A DNA stretch of 62,688 nt from Diphasiastrum complanatum (Eukaryota; Streptophyta; Lycopodiopsida; Lycopodiales; Lycopodiaceae), in NCBI GenBank assembly GCA_029204225.1, contig MU833011.1:1-62688 (forward strand), in the 5' to 3' direction. Made by a program: the position numbers and the translations under genes. Each line of letters opens with the position of its first letter. The first letter of the stretch is position 1. Below are positions 55,201-62,688 of this stretch, in pieces. The notes below the pieces were generated by a model. It made no database searches. It worked only from the letters and a program-made list of their open reading frames with translations, and had not been told where the DNA came from.

Positions 55201-56815
55201 GCATTGTCACTTGTTGTGATAAAATGTTTTTCGATTTCGTTTGTTGCAATAGGATCACTGCTAGACATCATGCATCCACCTCAAGTTAGGTTGAGACAGA
55301 TGCAAAGGCCGGCACATCTAGCTCATTTTGATACCATATGTGACATGTGTATAGTTTGATATCAGCTGTTCAGTGTCCACTATATAGTTCATTGTTCACT
55401 CGAATGCTATTTGATTTTGCTTTTCAATGTAAGCTGTAACTTACACACAAACGACTCTCTCTCACTATATCTCTCATTTGTCTTTCTTGAAGTCTCGCTC
55501 ATTCTCTCTCCCCGGCGCTCATTCCCTTTTCTGGACTTGAAGCCACTTCAATTCGCCAGACTCTAAAGCCAGGTAGAGCAAACTCTTGGAAGCAAGATAC
55601 CCGAAATGCCAAACCCTGAAACCCCAGGCAGCAACAAAACAATTTCAGTGTCGAACATTGGGCTGCCCCCTCATTGAAGAGGGTCACCCATTGTTTTTGG
55701 CTATTTCTTAAAAAGTCTACAATGTTTCAAAAAAGTTAACTTTTGACCATGTTTTTTATGGAGCATGATTGGACCATTGTTTAGATACATGCTTGATTTT
55801 GAAACATGCAACTATGCTTTATAACAATCTGCTCAGTTCCTTTTGGTAGTTAAACATGGTGATAACTCAGTTTTTTGACGTTTAAGATGGCGTATGTAGC
55901 AACTTTACATTGCATTCCTGGCAGGTCACAGATTCCAGAAGTTCAGCAACATTCATCATGTGAAAGCTGTTTCAAACCATTGACATTAATCACCATGATT
56001 CGTCATCTGAAGCATATAAATCGTGACTGTTCTTGCTGTTCATTGCATTCTTTTGATGCTTCTAGCAAATTCTACTTGATAATGGTTTATGCGAAGTCGT
56101 TACTTTACAACATGCCCCTGCTTGCAGTGTTTCTTGTATTTGTCCTCCTTTAAACCCGTTGAGGCTAATACCTCCCTCGAGAAGAAAACATGTTGTTAGA
56201 GGCTGATTCAAAACTCAAACAAGCTCATGTCCTCATTCATCTGCTGTGGTGAAGCTAATTGGCAAATAATGCTGTCATTATTGCTGTCTGGTAATGTAGA
56301 GGTGACAGACTAATGTGTATGTACCCTGCGCGGGCTTCCAATACTGTCCCTGTGAAAATCCTACCTTATGTTTACTTCTGAAAGCTGTTTTCAAGTCAGT
56401 CTTAGAGACCTGACATTGCAACAGAAGTAAAAGTATGCCCAGAACTTTTTTTAACAGGCCTTTTCAAGGGTAAAAATAGATTGAAAGTATTGATTGCTTT
56501 TAATCACTACCATTGTTAATGAAATTAAGATCTATGTTTCTTGTCCAGTTGCATGCTCACTAGGAAAATCAAATTAGACACGTATAAGTTCTGAGTTCAG
56601 TGGGAATGTGCAGGATTTCATGGTTTCTGCTGAAGCTGTGAAGCAAATCAGAGCTTTAAAAAATGTGGAGGGAGCTCGAGTTGGCATCATGGCAAAGCCA
56701 TGTGCTGAATTTGTTGCAGGCATGTTTGCTACTTGGTTAAGTGGTGCTGTAGCAGTTCCTCTTGCTGTGAGCTATCCAGAAGCTGAGCTTTTACATGTCT
56801 TGACAGATGCGGTTC

Positions 56816-56878
<63 letters not shown>

Positions 56879-59800
56879 ACAAGCAGATGACATTAATAAA
56901 GGTTTATTTCTTTGTTCCTTTCTCTCTCTCAATCAAGCAAGCATTTTATTCCGCAGCAAATATTCATCTTTCCTATTGGTGTGACCATCAGCAAGGACAA
57001 AAATAAGTGGGATGTCTTTTCTTTGCTTCCTTCTGCTGCATGCATTGTCATACATTAACTGCACCTTTCTCAATAAGCCGAGCACTTGTCTTTTACTCTT
57101 TGTGAGACCTGGATGGGTTACAGCAAGTGCATAAGCTGTGGTTAGCTGTTTGTAAGCATCATCAACTCCTCTATCCTCCAAAGTTGTGATTATTCTTGCC
57201 AAAATTCAGCATGTACTACATTAAGTTGAAAGGAGAATGCAGGTTCCCAAGGTAGTGGGACCTAATTTTCAATTTTCCTTGGTGCCAATGTTTTGCGTAA
57301 ATGCTGCGTGTACCAAGTAGATTTGCTGGTTCAGGATTACCCAAAAATTAGTCTAGAAATATATTCTTGATGCTAGGAAACTTTAGATCATAGAGACACT
57401 TGAAATTGTTAGGAAAAAAAATGAATTTCTTAAGTACTAAAAATTATCAAAATACATGAGCTAGTCAGAATGCATGAAAAATATTGTGCAATTTAGGACT
57501 CTATCTTGGAAGCTGAATTTTGAATTGACCTCCATTTAATCCAACTAGGGCAATTTTTCTTCCAGATTGACTGCTTTAACATATGTCATATACTGACTAT
57601 GGCTAAAATGTAACATGCCTCATAACCTCCTTAGAATCAGCAAATTCGGTTGTTAAAGTCCCTATGTTAGAAGGTCCTTACTTGATTGGTTCTCCAAAGC
57701 GGAAGTAAAATAAAAAGAGGAGAGACTTGCTCGCCATGTAGCCATGAACATTAACAACCTGCTGTACCTGACGCTCTCCCCTGAATTGGATGAAGCACTA
57801 TGAAAAGGGGCTCAAACAGCGGTCTGCTAAGCAAGCTAACTAGCAAGGGATTTTAGAGCAGAAAGCCTATGCACCATTGATTGCCTAAAGCTAGTAGATT
57901 GTTCAATCATCGCTCCTAAAATGTTATGTCCCTCACTCTTACCAATGAGTCCTATCTATAGGTGTCTTGCATGTTCGCCAAACATGCCCTTGTGCTTTTC
58001 ATCCAATGAAAGGACTCATACCAATGGCTGATCCTCAAGCCCACTTGGTTCACTTGTTTAGCTTGCCCACCTAACTGTAGCAATCACATGTGATAATCCA
58101 TATAATCGAAGGAGTTTCAACGGTCATTTTCGAATTCTAGAGCCTTGACTGTATTCTTTGTACGAATGAAATGTGTCAGACAATCTGTGATCACCCACAT
58201 GACATCATGGTTCTTTTGTGCCCGACCACATGGCTTAATTTCAAGCAAGCCTTCAGAACTTAGTTCAGTCATCCACATGAGCAAGTTTGTGTGACACATG
58301 CAAGGTTTTTGCATTATCAGAGGCACTACAACATGCAAGAATAGGATGGTAGGTAAAGAGAGGTTTTATGAAAATACCTGAAGAAATTGCAGAAACGGGT
58401 TGTGGTGCACAGCTTTATTTTTGGCGTTCAGGAAAAGTTGAGGCCTCCTACTCTTAATGATGGTTACAAGATGTTGGAAGAGGCATTCGCAACAACACTC
58501 AACTCCAAAGGAATGTGCATAACAAGGCTGAATTTGGAGGTGCAAGTTGGCCTCAAAAGAAGGATTTGCATAAGTCTGGCTGTTAGAATCCCCATCGTCG
58601 TGCCGGTCATTGCTAAAGCACAAACAGGTGACGAATGCTACGTTACCGCCCAACCATAGAGGTCCTGCCACCTCACCCTCGTGCACTGGAGCTATAGACC
58701 ACTGTCAAGCAAGCTCGGATCTCCAATAAGCCATGGTGTCCCATACCACCATGCCTTACCCTCGACCCTCGCCTACCTACATCCTGAGGCCTAGATAATC
58801 CACTGACCTGACCACCATTGGAAGTGCTCTTCATTCTCCAGGAGAGAATGAATACCAAGATCATGGAGATCCACCTCTATATACATAGTCCAGGTGGAGT
58901 CATCTCCGTCCATAGGAGTCACGCATGGCCAACGACACGCGACAGTTGTGCACACTGACGTGGTTCCATAACAACGAGTCACCGCGCGTCAATAAGACAT
59001 TGACATGTGGCACCCAAAAGACCTATAGCTCCAGATCAGCGTTCCGTCCCATAAAGAGACCGTCACCTCAAGTTTCCTGTTGCGTGCCCTTATGGGTACG
59101 TAACATTTCCTCCCCCTTTAAGATCTCCTCTTAATGGGAGCAACCCAAGGAAGTTTAGTCTTAAATAGTCTTCTCTTTCCCAAGTGTCCTCATCATCTGA
59201 CTTGCCTTTCCAAAGTACAAGAAACCCAAAAACCAAACGGTTTCTCAATTGGTGACGACGAACGTCGACCACTTTTTCAGGTACGTTAGGAACAAAGGTA
59301 GACAGATCCTCTAACCCCAACCCCAGTCGGAAGATCAAGCTGATAAGTGACCGGGCTGATTTTCTTTACAACCTTATAAGGTCCGCTGTAACGAGGAGAT
59401 AGCTTATGGCATTTTCCCGTCCGAAGTACCTTTGAATCCTTAGGGATTTTAAGATACACCCAGGTTCCGATCTCAAAATCCCGAGGTGAGCGACCGCGGT
59501 TAGCATAAAACTGAGCTCTATCTTGAGCAGTTTTCATGCATTCCTTGGCCACTAGCAGCATTTCTTGCATATCTTGCAGGAAATCTACTGCAGCTTGCAC
59601 CTTGAGACCTTCGATTCCGACCGAAACAGGAGAACGCGGCTGAAAGCCATACATCAGGACTGAATCCGGTGGCAAGATGCTTAGCACTATTGTGCGTGAA
59701 CTCAACCATTGGAAGATACTTTTCCCAATCAGACTGTCGGTGAGAAACATATGCTCGCATATCTTCCAACGTCTGGTTGACACGTTCTGTCTGCCCATCA

Positions 59801-62688
59801 GATTCTAGGTGATCCGAAGAACTAAGACTAAGGGTTGTTTCAAGTTTTTCAAATACAGCTTGCCAGAACTTGCCAGTCAACTTGGAGTCTCGATCACTAA
59901 CAATTCATTCGGCAAACCATACAATCTGAACAACTTTTCAACGAAAAGCTGGGCTAGTTCAGATGCTTGACAGTTAATTTAGTTGGTATAAATTGCGCCA
60001 TCTTGGTTAGCCTGTCAACCACCACCCAAATGGCATCGTGATCACTTCGGGTTTTAGGGATTCCAACCACAAAATCCATTGAAATACTTTCCCATTTTTT
60101 GCTGGGAATTTCCAAGGGATGTAGAAGACCCGCAACTTTGAGTCTTTCTGCTTCACAACCTTGAATGTATGTCTTGACATGACCTTTCATCTTAGGCCAG
60201 AAGAAATTATGCCTAACAAGGTCAAGTGTCCTCTGTATGCCTGGGTGACCAGCACAAGGGTTATCATGGCACTGCTGCAGGATTTAGGCTCGCAAGTCCT
60301 CCCTATCCGGCACACAAACTTTCCCTTTCGGAAAAGCAGGCCATTCCTTATGGAATAGTCTTCAAGTATCTTATCATTTCGGGATTGCTTGGGATCCTGC
60401 ATCCCAAGGTCATCACTAGATATAGTCTGAGTAAAAAACATCCCACTGTTGCTACTTCATCTTGTGAAGCAACGTATAGAGTCTAGACCATTTTTTACAG
60501 CCACCACAGAATGCTTCTGGCTGAGAAGACTACTTGTTGACATGAAGTTCGGGCAGCCAGCTGCAACCCCTCTTTTTACTGATATTCAGAGTATTATCGC
60601 AATTGCCAACAATCTTGTTTTCCATGCATGGACCAAGCACATTGAGATACACTATCACTATGTCAGAGAGCGACTTCATGCAGGAGATATTGACCTTGAA
60701 TATTGTCCTACAACGGATAATGCTACAGATGTATTCACAAAGGCACTTCCAAGAAGAAAGTATGAAGCCTCTTGCAAAGCTCTAAACTTAAGATTAAGTG
60801 CTGAATCTGTTTTTTCAGCATTTTCATTATAGGAGGGTGTTGGATTATAATAATGGAAATGCTAATAAAATACCTTTAGGTTTCTTTGACCCAAAAGGTT
60901 GAGATTGTGTAACTGTTGGTTATTTACTTTGGTCATATACTTTAGCTATGGGCCCGGCCTGGGCTCTATTGCCGCATGTACCTTTGGCCTTTCCATAGTA
61001 TGACTATTGGTTGTCCATGTTCATGATGGTTGGACTACTATAACTCTTGGTGGTTGATGATTGGTGTTTCATTATTGGAGAGCTGGGCCATCACATGTAC
61101 CCTATAGCTATGAGCTCCCACATTAAAAAGATATATTGGTTATTCACATTGATGCCTTACGCTTTCTTCTTCTCTTCCTCTTATGTTCTCATCCTTTCTC
61201 TCTTCAAGCAATTAGATTTATGCTGAAATTAGGAACTAGTTTCCAACAATCTAGCCATGCAATGTGGAGTAGGTTATCTCCTCTTTCTAGGAGTCTTTGG
61301 GCAATATAAAGCCCAAACGGCTAAGGTTGCATCTCCACAGTCCTTGTTAATATCTTCAATCACTACTGAAGAACCAGAATTCAAATTTGCAATAACTGCA
61401 TCTGAAGTACAATACTTTTGACAGTCGTATCCTTCAGGTCAGTGCTTTTTTTATGATCATCGTAGTTATCAGAGCTGGATCATTTTGCTATGTATTGAAG
61501 TATACGTACCGTAAGTAAATGTCATGGTGTTCATGCAGGCTTTCTTTCTGCAAGTTTCTCAGATGATGAGTTTTGTTCCTGCATGGAAAATTTAGTTGAG
61601 AACTGAAAAATTGTAATTGCTATATGCAGGATGTATCAATTGTTTTGGCAACGGAAGAGTTTAAAGGAATTGTGGAAACAGTCTCCCAGAAGTGCTCTGC
61701 ACGGTTTTATCTCCTTCCTCCCACACCTAGTTTTGATTTTGATGAGGATTATAATGTGAACTTTCACGATGTTTTATCAGAAGTCACACATTTATCGACA
61801 AATGAAGGTAAGGCTTATGATTCAGCTGCCCCCTAGACTGCTATAGTGATGCTTAAATAATGCAGTTGACTGTGACTTTGATCAAGAAACTGTGAAACTT
61901 GATAACTGAGGTGAGATGTTCTGTACCTTGAAGTTAGTCTGTGATTCTGACGTGAAAGCATCACCAAGGAATCTTTGTTCCAGCAGCAAGCAAGCAAGAG
62001 AGCTGAACATTGGTTTAATCTTTTCGTCAGGTGATAAAGCAGGTTTGATTATCTATACAAGTGGTACAACTGGAAAGCCCAAAGGTGTGGTTCATACCCA
62101 TGATGGAATGGCTGCTCAGGTGAGGAGAGCTTTATGCACTTTATCGACATCATGATGTCTCGTCTCAATATTCTTGTTGCTAGCTTACATAGTGTCTAAA
62201 TGGTACTTCCACATGAAAATAGAAGCTTTTCTCTCTCAAGATTGTTGGAACACATCGAAGAGCATCAACAAGCACTGTACATGGTTAGGTCTGCCTTGAA
62301 TTGTCTCCACAGGAAATCAAACCATAAAAATTGGATATTTCTTCATACAAAAGCATCAGATGTTTTCTTAGTTTTCTTTGTGTGCATTAAAACATGGTTG
62401 TTGATCATCACTAGACTTCTTTAGTGCTTGTTTTGTGATGCAAATGCAGTGTTGGTTTCGTCAAATTGTCACTTTGGCAAAACTAATCTTTCCAGTTTGA
62501 AGTAAACTTTTGGCCATTTGCATATATTTCACTAATATTATGACCATATTGATTGTTTCATATTGTCCTGCCAGGTTCGCACGCTGTCAGAAGCTTGGGA
62601 ATATTCTTCAGCCGATCGATTCCTTCATTGCCTTCCCTTGCACCATATCCTTCAGTTTGATTTTGAGATATTCTCTGTCATAGTCTTA
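47363..62688 (+). CDS. AAE13: Malonyl-CoA synthetase (acyl-activating enzyme 13 type), 5' part of gene
   Basis: The enzyme ligates malonate to CoA with ATP, detoxifying free malonate and supplying malonyl-CoA; plant forms act in cytosol and mitochondria. The ANL-superfamily signature is present in order: a SYSYGQL N-terminal block, AGMFATWLSGAVAVPL, SYPEAELLHVL, the P-loop YTSGTTGKPKGVVHTH, and AWEYSSADRFLHCLPLHH. These blocks match plant AAE13 closely. Five exons join in phase (0, 0, 1, 0), which argues for a live gene. The gene runs off the right edge, so the C-terminal half with the core A8-A10 motifs is not seen. Introns 1 and 2 (8.9 and 4.8 kb) are full of retroelements. No lesion is seen in the coding sequence. 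Confidence 0.88.
47429..47701 (+). CDS. AAE13: AAE13 exon 1
   Basis: I place the start at ATG 47429 (MEVLKAAV), which matches the start of plant cytosolic AAE13. The frame is open back to another ATG at 47363, preceded at once by TGA, giving an optional 22-residue hydrophobic extension (MLQHCLEILQIWRIAGIGFL). Plant AAE13 has a longer, mitochondrial isoform, so the extension could matter, but it has only one Arg. The exon ends at AAG|GTGAAT after DDDVK, phase 0. The frame stays open in the intron to 47815. Confidence 0.82.
47702..48797 (+). other. AAE13 intron 1, left part
   Basis: Donor GTGAAT. No other gene or element is recognised up to the copia H LTR remnant. Confidence 0.6.
48798..49009 (-). 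repeat. Truncated 3' LTR of copia H
   Basis: Matches 54078-54290 of the 5' LTR from 'gggtaaagacccaagatgta' to 'caaataaacattaa'. The rest of the LTR (equal to 53831-54077) is missing on the left. Confidence 0.87.
49050..49330 (-). pseudogene. RNase H of copia H
   Basis: The minus strand reads LSSIEAEY then a TAG, then ATTSAASEAIWLQRIL, HCDNQSCIKLAKNPVFHSR, KHIEVQQHFIREKI and EEQVIDIFTKGL. RT is absent: the reading passes from integrase-side sequence directly to this block. Confidence 0.85.
49306..50182 (-). pseudogene. Integrase of copia H
   Basis: FMVFVDDYSRKTWIYLLKNK (50182-49916, first Asp block) is followed, after a shift, by MLKSKNLPNMFWGEAVKTSV, YLFNRSPTKVV, HLRVFGSIAY and CLFLGYDSQAKGYRLYDL (49947-49306). 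The D(35)E core between them is damaged. Confidence 0.87.
50201..50398 (-). pseudogene. gag-pre-integrase zinc-binding domain of copia H
   Basis: LWHESFGHLNYRSLQVLRKY and CEGCVLGKHHMKKF give the H-H-C-C zinc-binding module. Confidence 0.85.
50794..51682 (-). pseudogene. gag of copia H
   Basis: The N-terminal frame (51682-51398) starts MVGFNDVVLPESSKLDGTNY, then TIWKFEMQHILQ. A second frame (51238-50794) carries a Lys-rich linker and the knuckle CFIESGHYAKEC, in which the second Cys of CX2C is lost. The protease between 50790 and 50400 is degraded. Confidence 0.82.
51700..52182 (-). other. Leader of copia H with CAGCGATC-type repeats
   Basis: Dispersed copies of 'cagcgat(c)' and 'cagatc(t/c)' at irregular spacing. 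It is the 5' leader between the gag start and LINE 2. No open frame is supported. Confidence 0.6.
52183..52241. repeat. (CT)n microsatellite at the LINE 2 5' end
   Basis: About 29 CT units. Confidence 0.96.
52613..53575 (+). pseudogene. LINE ORF1-like RNA-binding protein, one in-frame TAG
   Basis: ATG at 52613 opens a 321-codon frame with one TAG at 53057-53059 after IQQLKN. The N-terminus is basic and then Pro/Ser-rich (MPRRKGVV). A helical stretch (LASHDSLLLGVQSHLQKLAT) may be a coiled coil. The C-terminal domain reads ALNVRVRGIP, LDTLVIRFTSMSHRREVLGK, KIYLDEDLTFIHIQERKKAR, then RLIYRDGIIRLVDRKP. The pattern VxGIP ... R..VL ... I(Y/F)LDEDLT ... R ... is that of L1 ORF1p, a nucleic-acid chaperone. 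I am fairly sure of the family, less so of function. Confidence 0.7.
53819..53830 (-). other. Primer-binding site of copia H (initiator tRNA-Met)
   Basis: The plus strand reads GCTCTGATACCA, directly abutting the 5' LTR end. Confidence 0.93.
53831..54293 (-). repeat. 5' LTR of copia H (463 bp)
   Basis: The minus strand begins TGTTAGGAATTAATG (54293) and ends TTCTGACA (53831). It shares about 210 bp with 48798-49009. Confidence 0.9.
54294..56613 (+). other. AAE13 intron 1, right part
   Basis: Includes GA-rich, minisatellite-like sequence at 54535-54900 built on variants of 'ggagttaggagagag' and 'gtgttaggtaa'. Open frames at 54883-55191 (minus) and 55875-56153 (plus) have no recognisable motif. 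The acceptor is tgtgCAG|GAT at 56613/56614. Confidence 0.55.
56614..56811 (+). CDS. AAE13: AAE13 exon 2
   Basis: Sixty-six codons, phase 0 at both ends. Encodes GARVGIMAKPCAEFVAGMFA, TWLSGAVAVPL and SYPEAELLHVLTDA. The acceptor is good (tgtgCAG). The donor is GCG|GTTCGT, a weak match, followed at once by a CT microsatellite. Confidence 0.9.
56818..56872. repeat. (TC)n microsatellite next to the AAE13 exon 2 donor
   Basis: About 27 TC units starting six bases into intron 2. Confidence 0.96.
56873..59104 (+). other. AAE13 intron 2, left part
   Basis: A minus-strand frame at 56933-57202 is protein-like (ARIITTLEDRGVDDAYKQLT) but not recognised. A plus-strand frame at 58387-58659 (HSFIFGVQEKLRPPTLNDGY) resembles the end of a retroelement capsid domain. 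The right part from about 58700 should contain the 3' LTR of gypsy J; its left end was not determined. Confidence 0.45.
59098..59338 (-). pseudogene. Chromodomain of gypsy J
   Basis: LRNRLVFGFLVLWKGKSDDE followed by DTWERE gives the canonical V-x-W-K-G ... D-x-T-W-E chromodomain pattern. The frame ends shortly after in LKGGGNVTYP, overlapping the polypurine tract. Confidence 0.83.
59106..59120 (-). other. Polypurine tract and 3' LTR start of gypsy J
   Basis: The minus strand reads TAAAGGGGGAGGAAA and then TGTTACGTACCC, with the LTR start at 59105. Confidence 0.8.
59286..60190 (-). pseudogene. Integrase of gypsy J (frameshifted)
   Basis: The first catalytic Asp is in SMDFVVGIP and the Glu region in SDGQTERVNQTLEDMRAY. 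The block with the second Asp (about 59880-59950) is disrupted by stops. Then VEFTHNSAKHLATGFSP, AQDRAQFYANRGRSPRDFE, GTWVYLKIPKDSK and LSPRYSGPYKVVKKI. Confidence 0.87.
60422..60832 (+). pseudogene. RNase H of copia K
   Basis: SSCEATYRV then a TAG (60482-60484). A frameshift leads to ECFWLRRLLVDMKFGQPAAT, FTDIQSIIAIANNLVFHAWT, HIEIHYHYVRERL and NATDVFTKALPRRKYE. Asp-Asn-Gln-Ser of the second catalytic block has become DIQS. Confidence 0.87.
60831..60837 (+). other. Polypurine tract of copia K
   Basis: AGGAGGG directly precedes the LTR start TGTTGG at 60838. Confidence 0.75.
60838..61248 (+). repeat. 3' LTR of copia K (411 bp)
   Basis: Starts TGTTGGATTA and ends TTTCCAACA. A TATA-like 'aaaaagatatattgg' lies near 61122. 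Its 5' partner is not in the window. Confidence 0.85.
61249..61629 (+). other. AAE13 intron 2, right end
   Basis: No element is recognised. The acceptor is tatatgCAG|GAT at 61629/61630. Confidence 0.65.
61630..61807 (+). CDS. AAE13: AAE13 exon 3
   Basis: Starts phase 0 with DVSIVLATEEFKGIVETVS and encodes the linker CSARFYLLPPTPSFDFDEDY. It ends phase 1 at AAG|GTAAGG after STNE. Joined to exon 2 it gives HVLTDA-DVSIVLAT, the order seen in plant AAE13 (ND-S-DISLLLST). Confidence 0.9.
62031..62119 (+). CDS. AAE13: AAE13 exon 4 (AMP-binding P-loop)
   Basis: The exon supplies GT to complete a Gly codon with exon 3, then DKAGLIIYTSGTTGKPKGVV and HTHDGMAAQ. YTSGTTGKPKG is the phosphate-binding A3 motif of the AMP-forming synthetase superfamily. 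The donor is CAG|GTGAGG, phase 0. Confidence 0.93.
62575..62644 (+). CDS. AAE13: AAE13 exon 5, probably ending at a U12-type donor
   Basis: The exon begins after cctgCCAG with VRTLSEAWEYSSADRFLHCL and continues PLHH, matching AAE13 (VRMLTEAWEYTSADHFLHCL). Family identity stops exactly after the second His. The bases there are CACC|ATATCCTTC, the U12-type AT-AC 5' splice site. Alternatively the exon stays open to the window edge (ILQFDFEIFSVIV), but that does not resemble the expected HGLFNAL. Confidence 0.8.
62645..62653 (+). promoter_or_regulatory. Candidate U12-type (AT-AC) 5' splice site
   Basis: ATATCCTTC matches the U12 donor consensus ATATCCTTT at 8 of 9 positions, including the near-invariant ATATCCTT. 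It leaves the coding sequence in phase 1, and the next exon would need to supply AT or AC to finish the His codon. The acceptor and branch point lie outside the window. Confidence 0.65.

Larger units (their letters stand above)
59105..60441 (-). mobile_element. Gypsy chromovirus fragment J: integrase and chromodomain, in AAE13 intron 2
   Basis: On the minus strand: integrase zinc-binding start (RNGLLFRKGKFV), core (WESISMDFVVGIPKTRSDHD, IWVVVDRLTKMAQFIPT), then SSSDHLESDGQTERVNQTLE, and the C-terminal region with chromodomain. gag through RNase H are missing. The right end abuts a + strand copia fragment at about 60422-60441. The left end meets a polypurine tract and an LTR start. Confidence 0.87.
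60422..61248 (+). mobile_element. Copia fragment K: RNase H and 3' LTR, in AAE13 intron 2
   Basis: RNase H (YSLSKKHPTVATSSCEATYR to the stop at 60832) is followed by a purine tract and an LTR with matching TGTTGG/CCAACA ends. Everything upstream of RNase H is missing at the junction with gypsy J. Confidence 0.88.

Noticed and set aside
54883-55359. Two short frames in AAE13 intron 1 right of copia H
   Set aside because: No recognisable motif, no splice signals giving a consistent exon, and no neighbours to support them.
62645-62688. Continuation of AAE13 exon 5 as coding sequence to the window edge
   Set aside because: The frame is open but the peptide departs abruptly from the family, while a near-perfect U12 donor sits at the point of departure.

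Overview
This is a plant nuclear genomic window from a large, transposon-rich genome. The evidence is Ty1/copia and Ty3/gypsy LTR retrotransposons with plant-type primer-binding sites, plant-style L1 LINEs, a Helitron helicase fragment, and two host genes of the plant nuclear repertoire split by GT-AG introns, one with several-kb transposon-filled introns. The species cannot be fixed from sequence alone; intron size and repeat load would fit a gymnosperm, a fern or a large-genome angiosperm.

Layout. 1-1085: unassigned. 1086-6850: chromovirus (Ty3/gypsy) copy A, decayed and lacking its 3' end. 6937-13451: a younger relative, B, with two LTRs that differ at only five positions plus one 3-nt indel by eye. 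15506-15970: last two exons of a METTL17/RSM22-like mitoribosome-assembly gene (+). 16860-22290: copia element C, cut in its integrase by a reverse-oriented L1 LINE (17712-20038) flanked by an 11-bp target-site duplication. 22480-23151: a second copia gag. 23128-27500: a minus-strand gypsy gag-pol without integrase (D). 27503-37984: minus-strand head-to-tail copia array E and F sharing one LTR, giving three related LTRs, one carrying a micro-inversion. 38014-38570: Helitron helicase fragment. 38730-39250: CA and TA microsatellites. 39790-41700: unrecognised coding-like DNA. 41708-42547: LTR and primer site of a Tat/Athila-like gypsy. 42660-43795: internally deleted copia G (+), a relative of E. 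43796-47362: mostly unassigned.

47363-62688: the main host gene, the 5' half of a malonyl-CoA synthetase (AAE13-type acyl-activating enzyme) on the + strand. Five exons join in phase: 47429-47701, 56614-56811, 61630-61807, 62031-62119 and 62575-62644. Intron 1 (8.9 kb) holds a minus-strand copia, H, with an ORF1-only LINE nested in its leader. Intron 2 (4.8 kb) holds a gypsy integrase-chromodomain fragment and a copia RNase H plus 3' LTR. The fifth exon appears to end at an AT-AC, U12-type 5' splice site, just after the last match to the family.

How it works together: there is no operon or system. The window is two ordinary nuclear genes embedded in several layers of nested retroelements. 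Most elements are dead through frameshifts, catalytic-residue loss and, repeatedly, CAG-to-TAG stops, which is the expected outcome of CHG methylation followed by deamination. No CRISPR, rRNA or tRNA gene was seen.
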